Shown: positions 26,097 through 36,237 of the stretch, in pieces
Numbering within the stretch: the stretch's first letter is position 1
Layout: each line of letters begins with the position of its first letter
NCBI GenBank assembly: GCA_016722295.1
Contig: JADKGL010000003.1
Span: 183,661-247,660 of the forward strand
DNA: 64,000 bases
Direction of reading: 5' to 3'
From: Saprospiraceae bacterium
Lineage (GTDB): Bacteria > Bacteroidota > Bacteroidia > Chitinophagales > Saprospiraceae
Notes under the pieces: model-generated
What the model was told of the DNA's origin: nothing
Database searches by the model: none
What the model saw: the letters and a program-made list of their open reading frames with translations, nothing else
Translations under genes and position numbers: made by a program

Positions 26097-27193
26097 CTAA
26101 ACTAAATTATTTACCTTGACTAAAAGTACTTGTTTCTCATTCTCCCAATGAAAAACAAGAGATGCTTTCTTACAATTTTCCCTCAACTTATTATAAAAAT
26201 CTTCTCGTTCAAGTCGTTGAATCGCAGATCTAATAGTGGTACTTTGAAGATCATTAATAAGTATTGCAATCTCATATTTATTATTTAATGAAACATATTC
26301 AGGGAAATTCATTTGAATGGATGGCAAGTGAGCTTGTATATAATCATAACATTTGTTTGCACCAGAGTAATAATAATTCTTACTATCTCCAGTCAAAAAA
26401 TTGATACCAATTTTTGCTTTTTGAGTGTATTCAAATAACTCTTGTGGGCTTTTTCTTCCAAGGAAGATTACTCTATTACTCAATTGAAGCTTATCAACTA
26501 AACACTCTAAGTCATATTTTAAATCTCCATCTCCTATGATCCAAAAGATATAGTTATCAATTGATTGTATTGTTTGAATCATTTCTTCAAGACCTCGACC
26601 TACATTTAATACGCCTTGGTACAAGATAATATTTTCTTTTTCTATTTGCGATTCTTTGCATTGTCTCAATATAGGCACATTGCGAAGCAAGGTAAAGTCA
26701 TGATTATATTTGTGAGACAATTCATCACATAAGGTTTGACTCACTGAAAAACGCAGATCAGTGGATGGTAAACAAAATCGCTGAAGAGCAAACCAAAAAT
26801 TTTGAATCCATTTTTTATTTATTATTTCAGGGCTCTCTTCGAAATATTCATGTGAATCATAGATGAGTTTATTTTTTTGAAACCATTTCGCAATAGTTCC
26901 AGCTAATAATGTATCTGCATCACAGGCATAAATAATATCATTTTTATTTTTTAGTAATGTAAAAAACAATCGCAGATTAAACTCAGCATAAAATAAAAAA
27001 GAGGACTCAAAAAACATTTGATGAATCGAATACTTTTTTGTTGCGTTTGATTTTGAATGAGAGACTTTTCTTTTTCTTTAATTCGACCAAATATGGTTAC
27101 TTTATAATCTGCCTCTTCCAACGCTTGAGCTATTCGCAATACTCGTTGATCAAAATAAATACTAGAAGTGGCTGTAATAGCGATTTGTTTCAT
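26097..27193 (-). CDS. Glycosyltransferase family 4-like protein (single-base frameshift)
   Basis: A 365-residue GT-B glycosyltransferase after one correction. The first ~60 residues (MKQIAITATSSIYFDQRVLR, ADYKVTIFGR) lead to IRFIKCF. At an A run 27009-27014 one base is missing, and the next frame continues as FESSFLFYAEFNLRLFF, DIIYACDADTLLAGTIA, LIYDSHEYFEESPEI, NIILYQGVLNVGRGLEEMI, FWIIGDGDLKYDLE and VIFLGRKSPQELFEY. The acceptor and donor pockets look complete. It probably adds sugars to a surface glycan. The start lies 5 bases after the stop of the M36 protease gene, so both share a transcript. Confidence 0.85.
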
Positions 27194-27198
27194 AGTTT

Positions 27199-30100
27199 TT
27201 ACTCGCCGAGTAAGACTAATTTTTTTGATGAAACTTTGATGCCATTGGTGAAGTGAATATAATAGTTTCCCGATGGTAGATTTTCGGTAGTCAATAGAAT
27301 CTCGTTTGTGTTTGGTCCAATTTCATATTCATCTAATTTTAAACCTATCGCATTGTAAAGACGCAATACTGCTCCATCTTGAACTTTTTCTTTTAATTCA
27401 ATTTTTGTATTGCCATTAGAAGGATTAGGACTTATAGTCCAAGATGAATTAACATCTTTTATACGTGCATAGACCCATGGAGAATTCAATACATCATGCT
27501 CTCTCACTATGGAAAGTTGATAATAATAGGTTTCATTATGTTCTACTGCATTGTCAATAAATTGGTTATTAGAAGAAGTATTTTTTTCAACAAGTACAGT
27601 TTGTTCTTTTTGTGAAAATGATTTTTTATAAATGATGTATGGGTATTGTTGTAGAGATTCTGCAATATTCCAATGGATTGAAATTGTATTTTTTTCTGCT
27701 TCAGCAAATAATGCTAATTCATCTATGCTCAATACGCGTTGACCAAATAATTCAAATTCCGACATTCTAGTGCAGAGTGGTGGAAGATCATATGCTTCTA
27801 CACCATCATCGCGACGGTAAGGACTTCCTTGATTGGCAGACCAGCCTAAACCTCTTCTAGCAAAGATATTCCATATTCTGCATGAGTTTGCACCATTGTA
27901 CATTAATGTATCAGCCAGGAGTATCGCATTACGTGCATCGACAAATCCAGGATTACAAGTTTGTAATTTGAGGCCTTGAACAACGAGATGTAAGGCAATG
28001 ATATTTCCTGCTGTAGAAGTATTATTATAGAAATCAGGTTCAAATCCATTGGACTCGCGCAATGCCCAATTTAAATCCCACAACATACTACACCAAACAT
28101 ATCCAATGCCATGAGGCTGCGATATCTTCAATGGATCGAGTAGCCAACCATATCGCGCTGGATTAATCGATGTATCGACATGATAAGGATATGGCCGTAT
28201 TCCAACTTCTCTTATTTGTTGTCCACTGACAAAGCTTCCGATACCGCGATTGAGATATGGATCATCATTTGATTTTTGAGTCAATGCTAATCCAAAAAAA
28301 TCACTCCAACCTTCACCTGCTTGTTCTTGATTGCTAAGACAAGATCCTGCGCCTCCTCCTGTCAATCGCAAGGAAACACCATGACCATACTCGTGGGTAA
28401 TTAAACCAGCATCCATTTCGCCATTCAGAAGCTGAGGAATACGATTAATAAAAGTGGAGTTTGAAGGTAAATTTGATTTGATTTCATCACAATCTGATTT
28501 GGATAAACCAATAGAAGGAATCGTAATTAAATTTCCAAAATTTCCTCTTGGTAAAGTATCTGGATAATCATTGCTGACATGACAAATTACAGCTGCTGAA
28601 GCGCCTTTAATTTGAGCTTGATAGATCTTATAACTGATCTCGCAATTGCCCTCATCTATCAATGCAATTTTATTTGTGATATCATTTTGAATAGGATCAC
28701 AAGCATCTTGAATATTACCTAAATTGTCTATGACTTGGACATTCGCTTTTGTCAATTGTCTTGGAATGTCGGGCCCAAAGTTTGCTTGTGAAAAAATATA
28801 ATTTTTATTTCCAACTGAAAAAATCTTTTCAGAGGCAGGAAGTAATGTGACTTGAATAGTTGAAGCAGCTGCTAATCGAATTTTTGCACAATTCGCTTTG
28901 CTCATCATTACGACAGGTATTGCGCTAGATGAAATATATCCTCCGATTACAAATGGATTATATTGCTCATGATTACAAATTATAATAGCTACAGCACCAG
29001 AATCTTGGGCGCGAAATACTTTATTTGTGATAGAGCAAATTCCTCTATCGACTACTGCAATTTTTCCTCGCACACTCGATGTATAGCTTGTACAGCCTCC
29101 AGTGGGATAGGCTGAACCATCCACAGGGAATGCTAAGGAAGCAGAAATTGGCGCTTTGATTTTTGGTCCTATCGCAGCAGGAACAAAAGAATATTTTCCA
29201 GCAATAGCTGATGGACTATGCACGATCATTGTATCAAATGACGGAGCCTGCCAAGCATATACTTGCATTCTTGCTGAAATACCATCAGGTGGTGTACCAA
29301 AATTTGCATTGTTACGAGCTTCATTTATCTCATCATAAATTTCAGCTTTCACTACATCTCCACCGATTCCTCCTCGACCAAAATTCGAATGTTGAAAATT
29401 GGAAGCCGCTTCAGTAAAACCATAATTGTAAAATATATCGTGTACAATATTATTCCAATAAAAAACATTTGTAGTCGATGCAGGTCTATTATATGTACTA
29501 TTCGAATCTATAGAGTACGGGAAATCAAAGTCCAACAAAGCACCTCCTAAGGCATAAGAACTATCACCAGATCTTGGAGCATCATTAGCATCCATATCTT
29601 CGTAGCAATCTACATTATTTCCTTTGGTAATAGTATACGTATTGACACCATCATTGTGCCATCCTAATGGACTTGCTACAGTATTCTTTAACCATGGTTC
29701 TGTTTCAAAACTTCGCGAATTGTGATTTGGACTTTCAGTAGGAAGAGAAAATACATGATATGAATTGGCTAATTGTGCTTGACTAACATCCAATGGTTTG
29801 AATCGGCAAGTCAAATGGTTTTGAGGCATTGAGATTTCACAATCTAATATTCGGTTTGATTCATGTAATATCGAAAAATTTGCAGCATCATAAATGATAT
29901 TTTTTTCTATACTAGGCGAATGGTGTGAAAGAGAAACAGCAGGACTTATCTTTTCACCAATAGAGAAATAGACTTCTTCTATTGAAATTTCATCATTGAC
30001 ATTTTTATCATTTTTATAATCAATTCTGAAATTCGATTTTTCTCTGTGCTTTGATTCTATGTATTTTTCTGCAGACAGATTGTTTTTGCGAAGATAAAAT

Positions 30101-30432
30101 TGCAAAAAATTATTCGCTTGAATCGTAGGAAATTTTTCTTTTGAAATGGATTGTAATGAATAATTATTATGATGTTGAACTAAATTATTATCCTTTAATC
30201 GAATATGAATAGAATTGACTTCAGGTACTATTTTACGACCATTGTGAAGTATAAAATAATAAATATGCCGAAGCTGAGTATGCTCATCCGTATAAGCATT
30301 CAATATTAAATTTGATTCAGCTTTTTTATTTTTTTCAACTTCTTGGATCCATTGCAAATCTGTTTTTGTCTGTCCACTTGCATTGTGTGCAAAGTAGATT
30401 AAAAGCAGTGCAATAACTATTTTATTTGTCAT
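27199..30432 (-). CDS. M36 (fungalysin-type) metalloprotease, T9SS cargo
   Basis: A 1,077-residue secreted zinc protease. Signal peptide MTNKIVIALLLIYFAHNASGQ, FTP-like propeptide to ~220, then the catalytic region interrupted by two protease-associated (PA) domains (VVDRGICSITNKVFRAQ with IPVVMMSKANC; ALIDEGNCEISYKIYQAQ with IPSIGLSKSDC). The zinc site is HEYGH at residues 680-684, with the third ligand in GEGWSDFFGL. A fibronectin-like segment and a T9SS tail (WTISPNPSNGNTKIEL ... VLLGE) end it. Start ATG 30432 is preferred over a TTG four codons earlier. It is followed at 5 bases by the glycosyltransferase gene. Confidence 0.92.
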   Translation of the reverse strand: MTNKIVIALLLIYFAHNASGQTKTDLQWIQEVEKNKKAESNLILNAYTDEHTQLRHIYYFILHNGRKIVPEVNSIHIRLKDNNLVQHHNNYSLQSISKEKFPTIQANNFLQFYLRKNNLSAEKYIESKHREKSNFRIDYKNDKNVNDEISIEEVYFSIGEKISPAVSLSHHSPSIEKNIIYDAANFSILHESNRILDCEISMPQNHLTCRFKPLDVSQAQLANSYHVFSLPTESPNHNSRSFETEPWLKNTVASPLGWHNDGVNTYTITKGNNVDCYEDMDANDAPRSGDSSYALGGALLDFDFPYSIDSNSTYNRPASTTNVFYWNNIVHDIFYNYGFTEAASNFQHSNFGRGGIGGDVVKAEIYDEINEARNNANFGTPPDGISARMQVYAWQAPSFDTMIVHSPSAIAGKYSFVPAAIGPKIKAPISASLAFPVDGSAYPTGGCTSYTSSVRGKIAVVDRGICSITNKVFRAQDSGAVAIIICNHEQYNPFVIGGYISSSAIPVVMMSKANCAKIRLAAASTIQVTLLPASEKIFSVGNKNYIFSQANFGPDIPRQLTKANVQVIDNLGNIQDACDPIQNDITNKIALIDEGNCEISYKIYQAQIKGASAAVICHVSNDYPDTLPRGNFGNLITIPSIGLSKSDCDEIKSNLPSNSTFINRIPQLLNGEMDAGLITHEYGHGVSLRLTGGGAGSCLSNQEQAGEGWSDFFGLALTQKSNDDPYLNRGIGSFVSGQQIREVGIRPYPYHVDTSINPARYGWLLDPLKISQPHGIGYVWCSMLWDLNWALRESNGFEPDFYNNTSTAGNIIALHLVVQGLKLQTCNPGFVDARNAILLADTLMYNGANSCRIWNIFARRGLGWSANQGSPYRRDDGVEAYDLPPLCTRMSEFELFGQRVLSIDELALFAEAEKNTISIHWNIAESLQQYPYIIYKKSFSQKEQTVLVEKNTSSNNQFIDNAVEHNETYYYQLSIVREHDVLNSPWVYARIKDVNSSWTISPNPSNGNTKIELKEKVQDGAVLRLYNAIGLKLDEYEIGPNTNEILLTTENLPSGNYYIHFTNGIKVSSKKLVLLGE

Positions 30433-30511
30433 AGTACAATGCAAATTTAATAAAAAATGAGATTTTCGCTAGAAAAAAGTGTTAAAGTCTCGCTTTGCGT
30501 TTGATATCAGA

Positions 30512-31090
30512 CTATAACATGGTAACAAAATCTTCTATTGGTCTTCTGCTTCTGCCAGTTAGCTCTCTTTGTTTAAGTGTTTCATCTAATAGTTCTGGAT
30601 CACCTAAATAAGATAGCGCAATCATGCAATGTGCAACTATTGTTCCATCTGAATTAAATAAGGAAGTTGCTTTTTCCTTATCGAATCCACCCATGATATG
30701 CGAGTAAATATTTTTTGATTGCGCCTGAAGGATTAAATTTTGATTTGCTAAGCCTAGATCATGCATAGCTCCTCCATTCGGTTTTTGATTCGATGAGTAT
30801 ATTGTACTCATTCCTGAGATGATGAGAACAGCAGCATTTTTTGCCCAAATTTGATTTGCTGGATTAAGACAGTCGACCAATTGATTAAAGCTTTCTGTGT
30901 TTTCTTTCTGCGCCGCTATATATCGCCATGGTTGATCATTCATAGCACTTGCGGCCCAAGAAGCGGCTTCAAACATGCTCATTAAATCTTCAGTGGAAAT
31001 TGACTTTTCTGAAAATGCTCTAGGACTCCATCTATCCACAAATAGGCTATTTACATTATATTTTGTGTTTGGTATTTTAATATGACTCAT
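30512..31090 (-). CDS. Nitroreductase family protein
   Basis: A 192-residue FMN-dependent oxidoreductase. The FMN phosphate-binding arginine motif is FVDRWSPRAFSEKSIS. ASWAASAMNDQPWRYIAAQ is the conserved substrate-side helix, and HDLGLANQNLILQAQSKN and HCMIALSYLGDPE complete the fold. Cytoplasmic, likely reducing nitro compounds, quinones or similar with NAD(P)H. It is upstream of the M36-glycosyltransferase pair on the same strand with an ~80-base gap. Confidence 0.88.
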   Translation of the reverse strand: MSHIKIPNTKYNVNSLFVDRWSPRAFSEKSISTEDLMSMFEAASWAASAMNDQPWRYIAAQKENTESFNQLVDCLNPANQIWAKNAAVLIISGMSTIYSSNQKPNGGAMHDLGLANQNLILQAQSKNIYSHIMGGFDKEKATSLFNSDGTIVAHCMIALSYLGDPELLDETLKQRELTGRSRRPIEDFVTML

Positions 31091-31649
31091 TACTCTAATT
31101 TAATTTGTAGGAAAGTAAACAAATGTTTGCTAGAATGTTTCAAATGCGTAACATATCCATAGTTGAACCAAAGCTAACTTAGTATTAATGGGTTCGTAAA
31201 CTTTAATCGATCTATAGATGAGACTTTTATATTGACTTAATACTCTATAAATGGATTTATCTGTGTTCAAGTTATTAAATTAAAATTTGTCTTAATAAAT
31301 AAGCTTTTCTCGTCTGAAACCTTTCTGTTCATTTTCTTTGAATCTGACTTAGGGATAAGTCAGTTCTCTCCTTATCGAGTGATTTTGTATCACTCGATAG
31401 CCAGTCGTTCATCCAAAGAAAACGAACCAAAAGAAAGGGCACAAGCTGTCCAAAGGATTGGACAGTTCTTTCGTTATCGAGTGAAATCATTCACTCGATT
31501 GCTTCGCACCACTTCATTCATTCAAAGGATTTTTGCTACGCAAAACCGTAATATAAATTCTAAATTGGCTCCAAGGCTTCGCCAATTTTTAACGAATTTT
31601 TATTACTATGCTGTTGAAAAAGATCTATTTTCCTTTTCGTTGGCCCTAA
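31091..31649. other. Spacer with a cluster of three hairpins
   Basis: About 560 bases without a convincing gene. Three strong inverted repeats lie at 31373-31399, 31446-31465 and 31476-31499 (listed separately). The remaining sequence contains words such as GCTTCGCACCACTTC and GGCTTCGCCAA that look like worn repetitive DNA. Confidence 0.45.
31373..31499. repeat. Three palindromic hairpins sharing the arm ATCGAGTGA
   Basis: Hairpin 1: TATCGAGTGA (31373-31382) with TCACTCGATA (31390-31399). Hairpin 2: CTGTCCAA (31446-31453) with TTGGACAG (31458-31465). Hairpin 3: ATCGAGTGAA (31476-31485) with TTCACTCGAT (31490-31499). Hairpins 1 and 3 share their stem sequence, as expected of a REP-like element or a repeated protein-binding site. 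Confidence 0.72.
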
Positions 31650-32438
31650 TTAATATCCATCGCCATCTAAAATATTTCCTAAACCTCCAAGTAAACTGCC
31701 CTCTTCTCGACGACCAGCACCAGTAAATGACATTAATCGAGCAGCAAGTCTGCTGATAGGAAGTGATTGAACCCAAACTTTGCCTGGTCCTCTTAGCACA
31801 GCATAAAATAAACCTTCACCACCAAAGACCATGTTTTTAATTCCTTTGATGAATTCAATATCAAAATCGATTCTACCTGTATAGGCAACTACACATCCAG
31901 TATCGACGCGAAGTGTTTCTCCAACACCTAGCTCAATTTCTTTAACAAATCCTCCTGCATGGACGAAAGCCAGTCCATCACCTTCAATGCGTTGCATAAT
32001 GAAGCCTTCTCCGCCAAAAATTCCAGTACCTAGCTTTCTTTGCAATTCGATACCAATAGTAACTCCCATTGCTGCACAAAGAAACGAGTCCTTTTGTGCG
32101 ATGATTTTTCCATCATATTGGCTGAGATCCAGAGGAATTATTTTTCCAGTATACGGGGATGCAAAACTTACTTTTGATTTTCCCCCACCTTCATTGGTGA
32201 AAGCAGTCATAAATAAACTTTCACCAGTTAGAAGTCGTTTACCAGCAGAGAACAATTTGCCCATGAAGCCTTTTTCTTGGTTTCTTCCATCACCAAAAAT
32301 CGTATTCATACGAATACCATCTTCCATCATGAGGAACGAACCGCTTTCTGCAATCGCTGTTTCTCCAGGATCTAATTCGATCTCAACATATTGTAATTCT
32401 TCGCCGTATATTTTGTAATCTATTTCGTGATTTTGCAT
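31650..32438 (-). CDS. AIM24/TIGR00266 family protein
   Basis: A 262-residue protein of the conserved AIM24-like double-jelly-roll family. Signatures: YVEIELDPGETAIAESGSFL near the start, GGGKSKVSFASPYTGKIIPL, GVTIGIELQRKLGTGIFGGE, then LRVDTGCVVAYTGRIDFDIE, NMVFGGEGLFYAVLRGPG and VWVQSLPISRLAARL. No signal peptide. Glycine-rich C-terminus. Function not established; family members are widespread in bacteria and mitochondria. Single gene. Confidence 0.88.
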   Translation of the reverse strand: MQNHEIDYKIYGEELQYVEIELDPGETAIAESGSFLMMEDGIRMNTIFGDGRNQEKGFMGKLFSAGKRLLTGESLFMTAFTNEGGGKSKVSFASPYTGKIIPLDLSQYDGKIIAQKDSFLCAAMGVTIGIELQRKLGTGIFGGEGFIMQRIEGDGLAFVHAGGFVKEIELGVGETLRVDTGCVVAYTGRIDFDIEFIKGIKNMVFGGEGLFYAVLRGPGKVWVQSLPISRLAARLMSFTGAGRREEGSLLGGLGNILDGDGY

Positions 32439-32562
32439 AATTTAAATTTTTAGCAAATTAAGCTTATTTTTACCAAATTTTAAAATAGAATCGACCAATT
32501 TTTTATAAATACTAGACTATTTTGTACAATTCTGTTTTATTTTCACAATTCAAAATTTAGGA

Positions 32563-34670
32563 ATGTATTCGAAAGAACAAGAAATTGAATTCAATAAGCA
32601 ATCAAAGGAATTTATAATCCATCAAAAGATTGATATAACATCTTATGATATTTTAAAAAAATGCATCCAATATCACGAATGGAAATATGCAGTTCAAAAT
32701 GAACCTAGTATTTCTGATTTTGAATATGATCAACTCTTTGCAATATTAATTGCTTTTGAGAAAAAAAATCCTCATTTGATTTCATCTGATTCACCTTCAC
32801 AAAGAGTGAGTAATGATATTGTATCTGAGTTTCATTCTGTCGAGCATTTGACCCCAATGCTATCTTTAGAGAATACTTATAATATCGAAGATTTAAAAGA
32901 ATTTGATAAGCGAATAAAAAAAGTAATTGATCTACCAGAAGACGAAGCATTGGACTATTTGGTTGAACCAAAATTTGATGGAGGAAGTCTTTCTATCGTA
33001 TACGAAAATGATCAGTTGGTACGAGCAGCCACAAGAGGTGATGGCACTAAAGGTGAAGAAATGACTGCCAATGCAAGGACTATAAAATCTCTGCCTCTCC
33101 AAGCCGCATTTTCAAAATATGGTATTGTCAAAGCTGAATTGCGAGGAGAAGCATTGATTCGCAAAGATCATTTTCGCAATGCGAATTTGAAACGTGAAGC
33201 TGAAGGACTTCCATTATTAGCAAATCCGAGAAATGCTGCAACAGGAGTTTTGCGTGTGAAAGATCCAAGAGAGACAGCAAGCAGAAATCTAGATATTTTT
33301 ATTTTTCAATTTAGTTATGCGGTAGATGAGCAAGGTGTCAATCAATTAGCAAAATTCGAAACGCAAGATCAGTCTATACAAGCACTCCATGATCTAGGAT
33401 TTAAAGTATCGACCGTAGAGCGAAAAGTAAATCATGGTATTGATGCAGTATTTCATTTTATACAGCAATGGGCGGAAAAAAGAGATGACTATGAATTCGA
33501 ATTAGATGGCATGGTGATCAAAGTAAATGAATTAAAAATTCAAGAGCGAAGTGGATTCACCTCGCATCATCCGAGATGGGCTGTAGCATTTAAATTTCAA
33601 GCAAAACAAGTTACTTCCACATTATTGCAAGTGGATTTTCAAGTTGGAAAAATAGGAAGCATCACACCTGTTGCAAAAATAGAACCAGTGCCATTGGCGG
33701 GTGTCACAGTTTCATCAATTTCTCTGCACAATGAAGATTTTATTGTGTCAAAAGATATTTGGTATGGTGATACAGTTCTCGTAGAGCGAGCTGGAGATGT
33801 CATCCCCTATATTGTAAAATCATTTCCAGAATTGAGGCCAAGTCATGCGAAGCGAATTGTATTTCCAACAGAATGTCCAGTGTGTAATACAACATTAATT
33901 CGAGAAGAAGATGAATCAGCTTGGCGATGTCCGAATTATGAATGCAGTGCACAAGTGACACAAAGACTTATTCATCACGTATCGAAGGATGCAATGGATA
34001 TCGATGGATTGGGATCATCATTGGTCGAGCGATTTGTTGAGTTGGGAATGATTCAAAATATTGCAGATATTTATCAACTGGATTATGAAAAAATTGCAAC
34101 ACTAGATGGAATGGGTGAAAAATCTGCAAACAAATTGCGCAATGCGATTGACAAAGCAAAGCAAAATCCGATTCATCGAGTATTGCATTCATTAAGCATA
34201 CATCATTTAGGAAAAAAAGTGAGTAAATTAATCGCAGAACATTTGGATCATGTCATGGATTTGCAGCAATGGCCTTTAGAAAAATTTATAGATATCAAGG
34301 ATGTTGGACCAGTCGTAGGAAAAAATATTATTGCATTTTTGCTAATCAAAAAAACATAGAAATTCTGGATCGAATGCAGCAGTTAGGCGTAAATTTTCAA
34401 CAGACCGATGAAGACCGTCCAAAGCAAGTTTCAGAAGATGCAGTATTTTATGGGAAAACGATTTTATTCACAGGTACATTACATAAAGTCGGAAGAAAAG
34501 AAGCACAAGAATTAGCAGAAAAGGCAGGTGCAAAAAATTTATCAAGTGTGAGCTCAAATTTAAATATTTTGGTAGTCGGCGAAGATGCAGGAAGTAAATT
34601 GAAAAAAGCGCAAGCAATACCTAGTATTCAGATCATGGACGAAGAAACATTTTTGAGTTTGATTCGGTGA
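32563..34670 (+). CDS. ligA: NAD-dependent DNA ligase (single-base frameshift)
   Basis: A 702-residue LigA after one correction. The adenylation domain has VEPKFDGG with catalytic Lys137, DGTKGEEMTANARTI, ELRGEALI and AVAFKFQAK. The OB domain follows, then a Cys4 zinc finger (CPVCNTTL ... CPNYECSAQ), helix-hairpin-helix repeats (DIDGLGSSLVERF, LDGMGEKSANKL, VGPVVGKNI) and a C-terminal BRCT domain (FTGTLHKVGRKEAQELAEKA). The frame breaks at the T run 34336-34340: with one more T it reads IIAFFANQKNIEILD. LigA is essential in bacteria, so the break is almost certainly a sequence error. It joins Okazaki fragments and repair nicks. Confidence 0.95.
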
Positions 34671-34709
34671 CCTTACTATCCAAGAAACAGAATTTCTGAT
34701 AGTCAACCC

Positions 34710-36233
34710 CTAATTTTTAACCATCTTTCCAGAATAAGTTTTGCCATGCTGATCTTTAACTTTGACTAGATATAGTCCTGAAGATAAATCTGATATATTT
34801 ATCTTAAATTTAAAAGTTGTTTTTTGATTTGTTTCATGCCTTATGACTTTACCTTGTATATCCATGATTGTGATTTCACTGATATTTTTATCACGATTCC
34901 ACAATTCTAAATTTATATCATCATAAGAGGGATTAGGGTAAATCATCATTTCATGAGTATCATGGTTTTGAACTTCCTTGACAGAAACTATACCAATAGT
35001 ATCACATGCAGAACCAATCATTCGGCCTAAATTAAAATTTGGAAAATTCACCATAGTTCTATTAAATAAAATTGGAAAATCATGTGGTTTGATTTCGCAA
35101 GCTGAACTTTTTTTATTGGGATGATGAATCACATTAAGAGTAGAGCTTGTATTTGTGCTATTAAAATAAATTTTCCCATCAGGTGCTCTTGCACCCATTG
35201 AGTAAAAAAATTCAAAAGGCCATCCATATTTGTCAGTAACTAATATTACTTCTCCTTTTGAATAAGTAGAAGGATCGCTCAAATCGATTTGCCTCACTTC
35301 TGTCCCCATAAACAAATATAAAAATCGTGAATTTTCCGATATTTCACATCCTGTCCCTATGGAATTAGTATATGGGTACAGAAATCTTTTATGATCACTT
35401 AGCAAGCCTGAACAACGATCGAAATCTAAAAGATGTAATTCTCTATATCCAAAATCAGTGAAATAAAAAGTTAAATATTTTAAGCCATTAGGAGAAAATT
35501 TTGTTTGGCCAAATACTGAATATAAGATATGTGGTAATTCCTGCATCCCAATGTGATGTATACCTGAAGGGTCAAATAAAAATCTATGCATTCTATTGCT
35601 ATTCCATTCTGCAAAAAGTAACCACCAATCTCTACCATTAGCGTGCCTACAGGCTGTAAAATTTCCTACAGGACATATTGTGTCATGGAAAAAACTCATA
35701 TTTTTTGAGGTCACAAAACCTTTTCCATTTAATTTATTCATGTCAATAACAGTATGAAGCAGATCATATCCTAAATAAAATGAATCATCTTCTAAAGTTT
35801 CGATAGCATGAAATAATACATATACCCCTTTCTTATTAGGCCATGCCAATATAATAGTGCCTTGATTTAAATTGTAACCAAAATCCTTGTAGTTGTCATG
35901 GAATTCTCCTGGATTAATGCCATTACCATTTGCAATTATTTCATGCTTATTATTATAAATTTCTAATCCATTGGTATAACAAACTAAATTGCCAAGGCTG
36001 TCGCAAATACTTGCATTAGCTCTATCAAATTTACTTATGAAATCGCGCCGTTCTGTTAGTCGGATTTTTCCACTATGAAAGTCTATGATATTTGTCCCAA
36101 ATAAAGAATCATTTGAATTTACCTTGTTATTAAAACCAAGCATCCAAACATAATCTTCTTTTTGAGAAAATAAATATGGCATTCCCCCAATGAAGAGGAA
36201 TGCCATAAAAAAACTAATTTTATAACTAGTCAT
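34710..36233 (-). CDS. Secreted T9SS type A cargo protein
   Basis: A 507-residue exported protein. Signal peptide MTSYKISFFMAFLFIGGMPYLFSQ. The body (e.g. VWMLGFNNKVNSNDSL, NGLEIYNNKHEIIANGNGIN, QTKFSPNGLKYLTFYF, GARAPDGKIYFNST) matches a class of Bacteroidota beta-propeller proteins with YVTN-like repeats; the blade assignment is inferred. The T9SS tail is MMIYPNPSYDDINLEL to YSGKMVKN. It lies 4 bases downstream of the beta-helix gene, so the two are one operon of exported proteins. Confidence 0.82.
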   Translation of the reverse strand: MTSYKISFFMAFLFIGGMPYLFSQKEDYVWMLGFNNKVNSNDSLFGTNIIDFHSGKIRLTERRDFISKFDRANASICDSLGNLVCYTNGLEIYNNKHEIIANGNGINPGEFHDNYKDFGYNLNQGTIILAWPNKKGVYVLFHAIETLEDDSFYLGYDLLHTVIDMNKLNGKGFVTSKNMSFFHDTICPVGNFTACRHANGRDWWLLFAEWNSNRMHRFLFDPSGIHHIGMQELPHILYSVFGQTKFSPNGLKYLTFYFTDFGYRELHLLDFDRCSGLLSDHKRFLYPYTNSIGTGCEISENSRFLYLFMGTEVRQIDLSDPSTYSKGEVILVTDKYGWPFEFFYSMGARAPDGKIYFNSTNTSSTLNVIHHPNKKSSACEIKPHDFPILFNRTMVNFPNFNLGRMIGSACDTIGIVSVKEVQNHDTHEMMIYPNPSYDDINLELWNRDKNISEITIMDIQGKVIRHETNQKTTFKFKINISDLSSGLYLVKVKDQHGKTYSGKMVKN

Positions 36234-36237
36234 AATT

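Noticed and set aside
31379..31726. 115-codon plus-strand frame
   Set aside because: It spans the hairpin cluster and runs into the opposite AIM24 gene; no start context or recognisable product.
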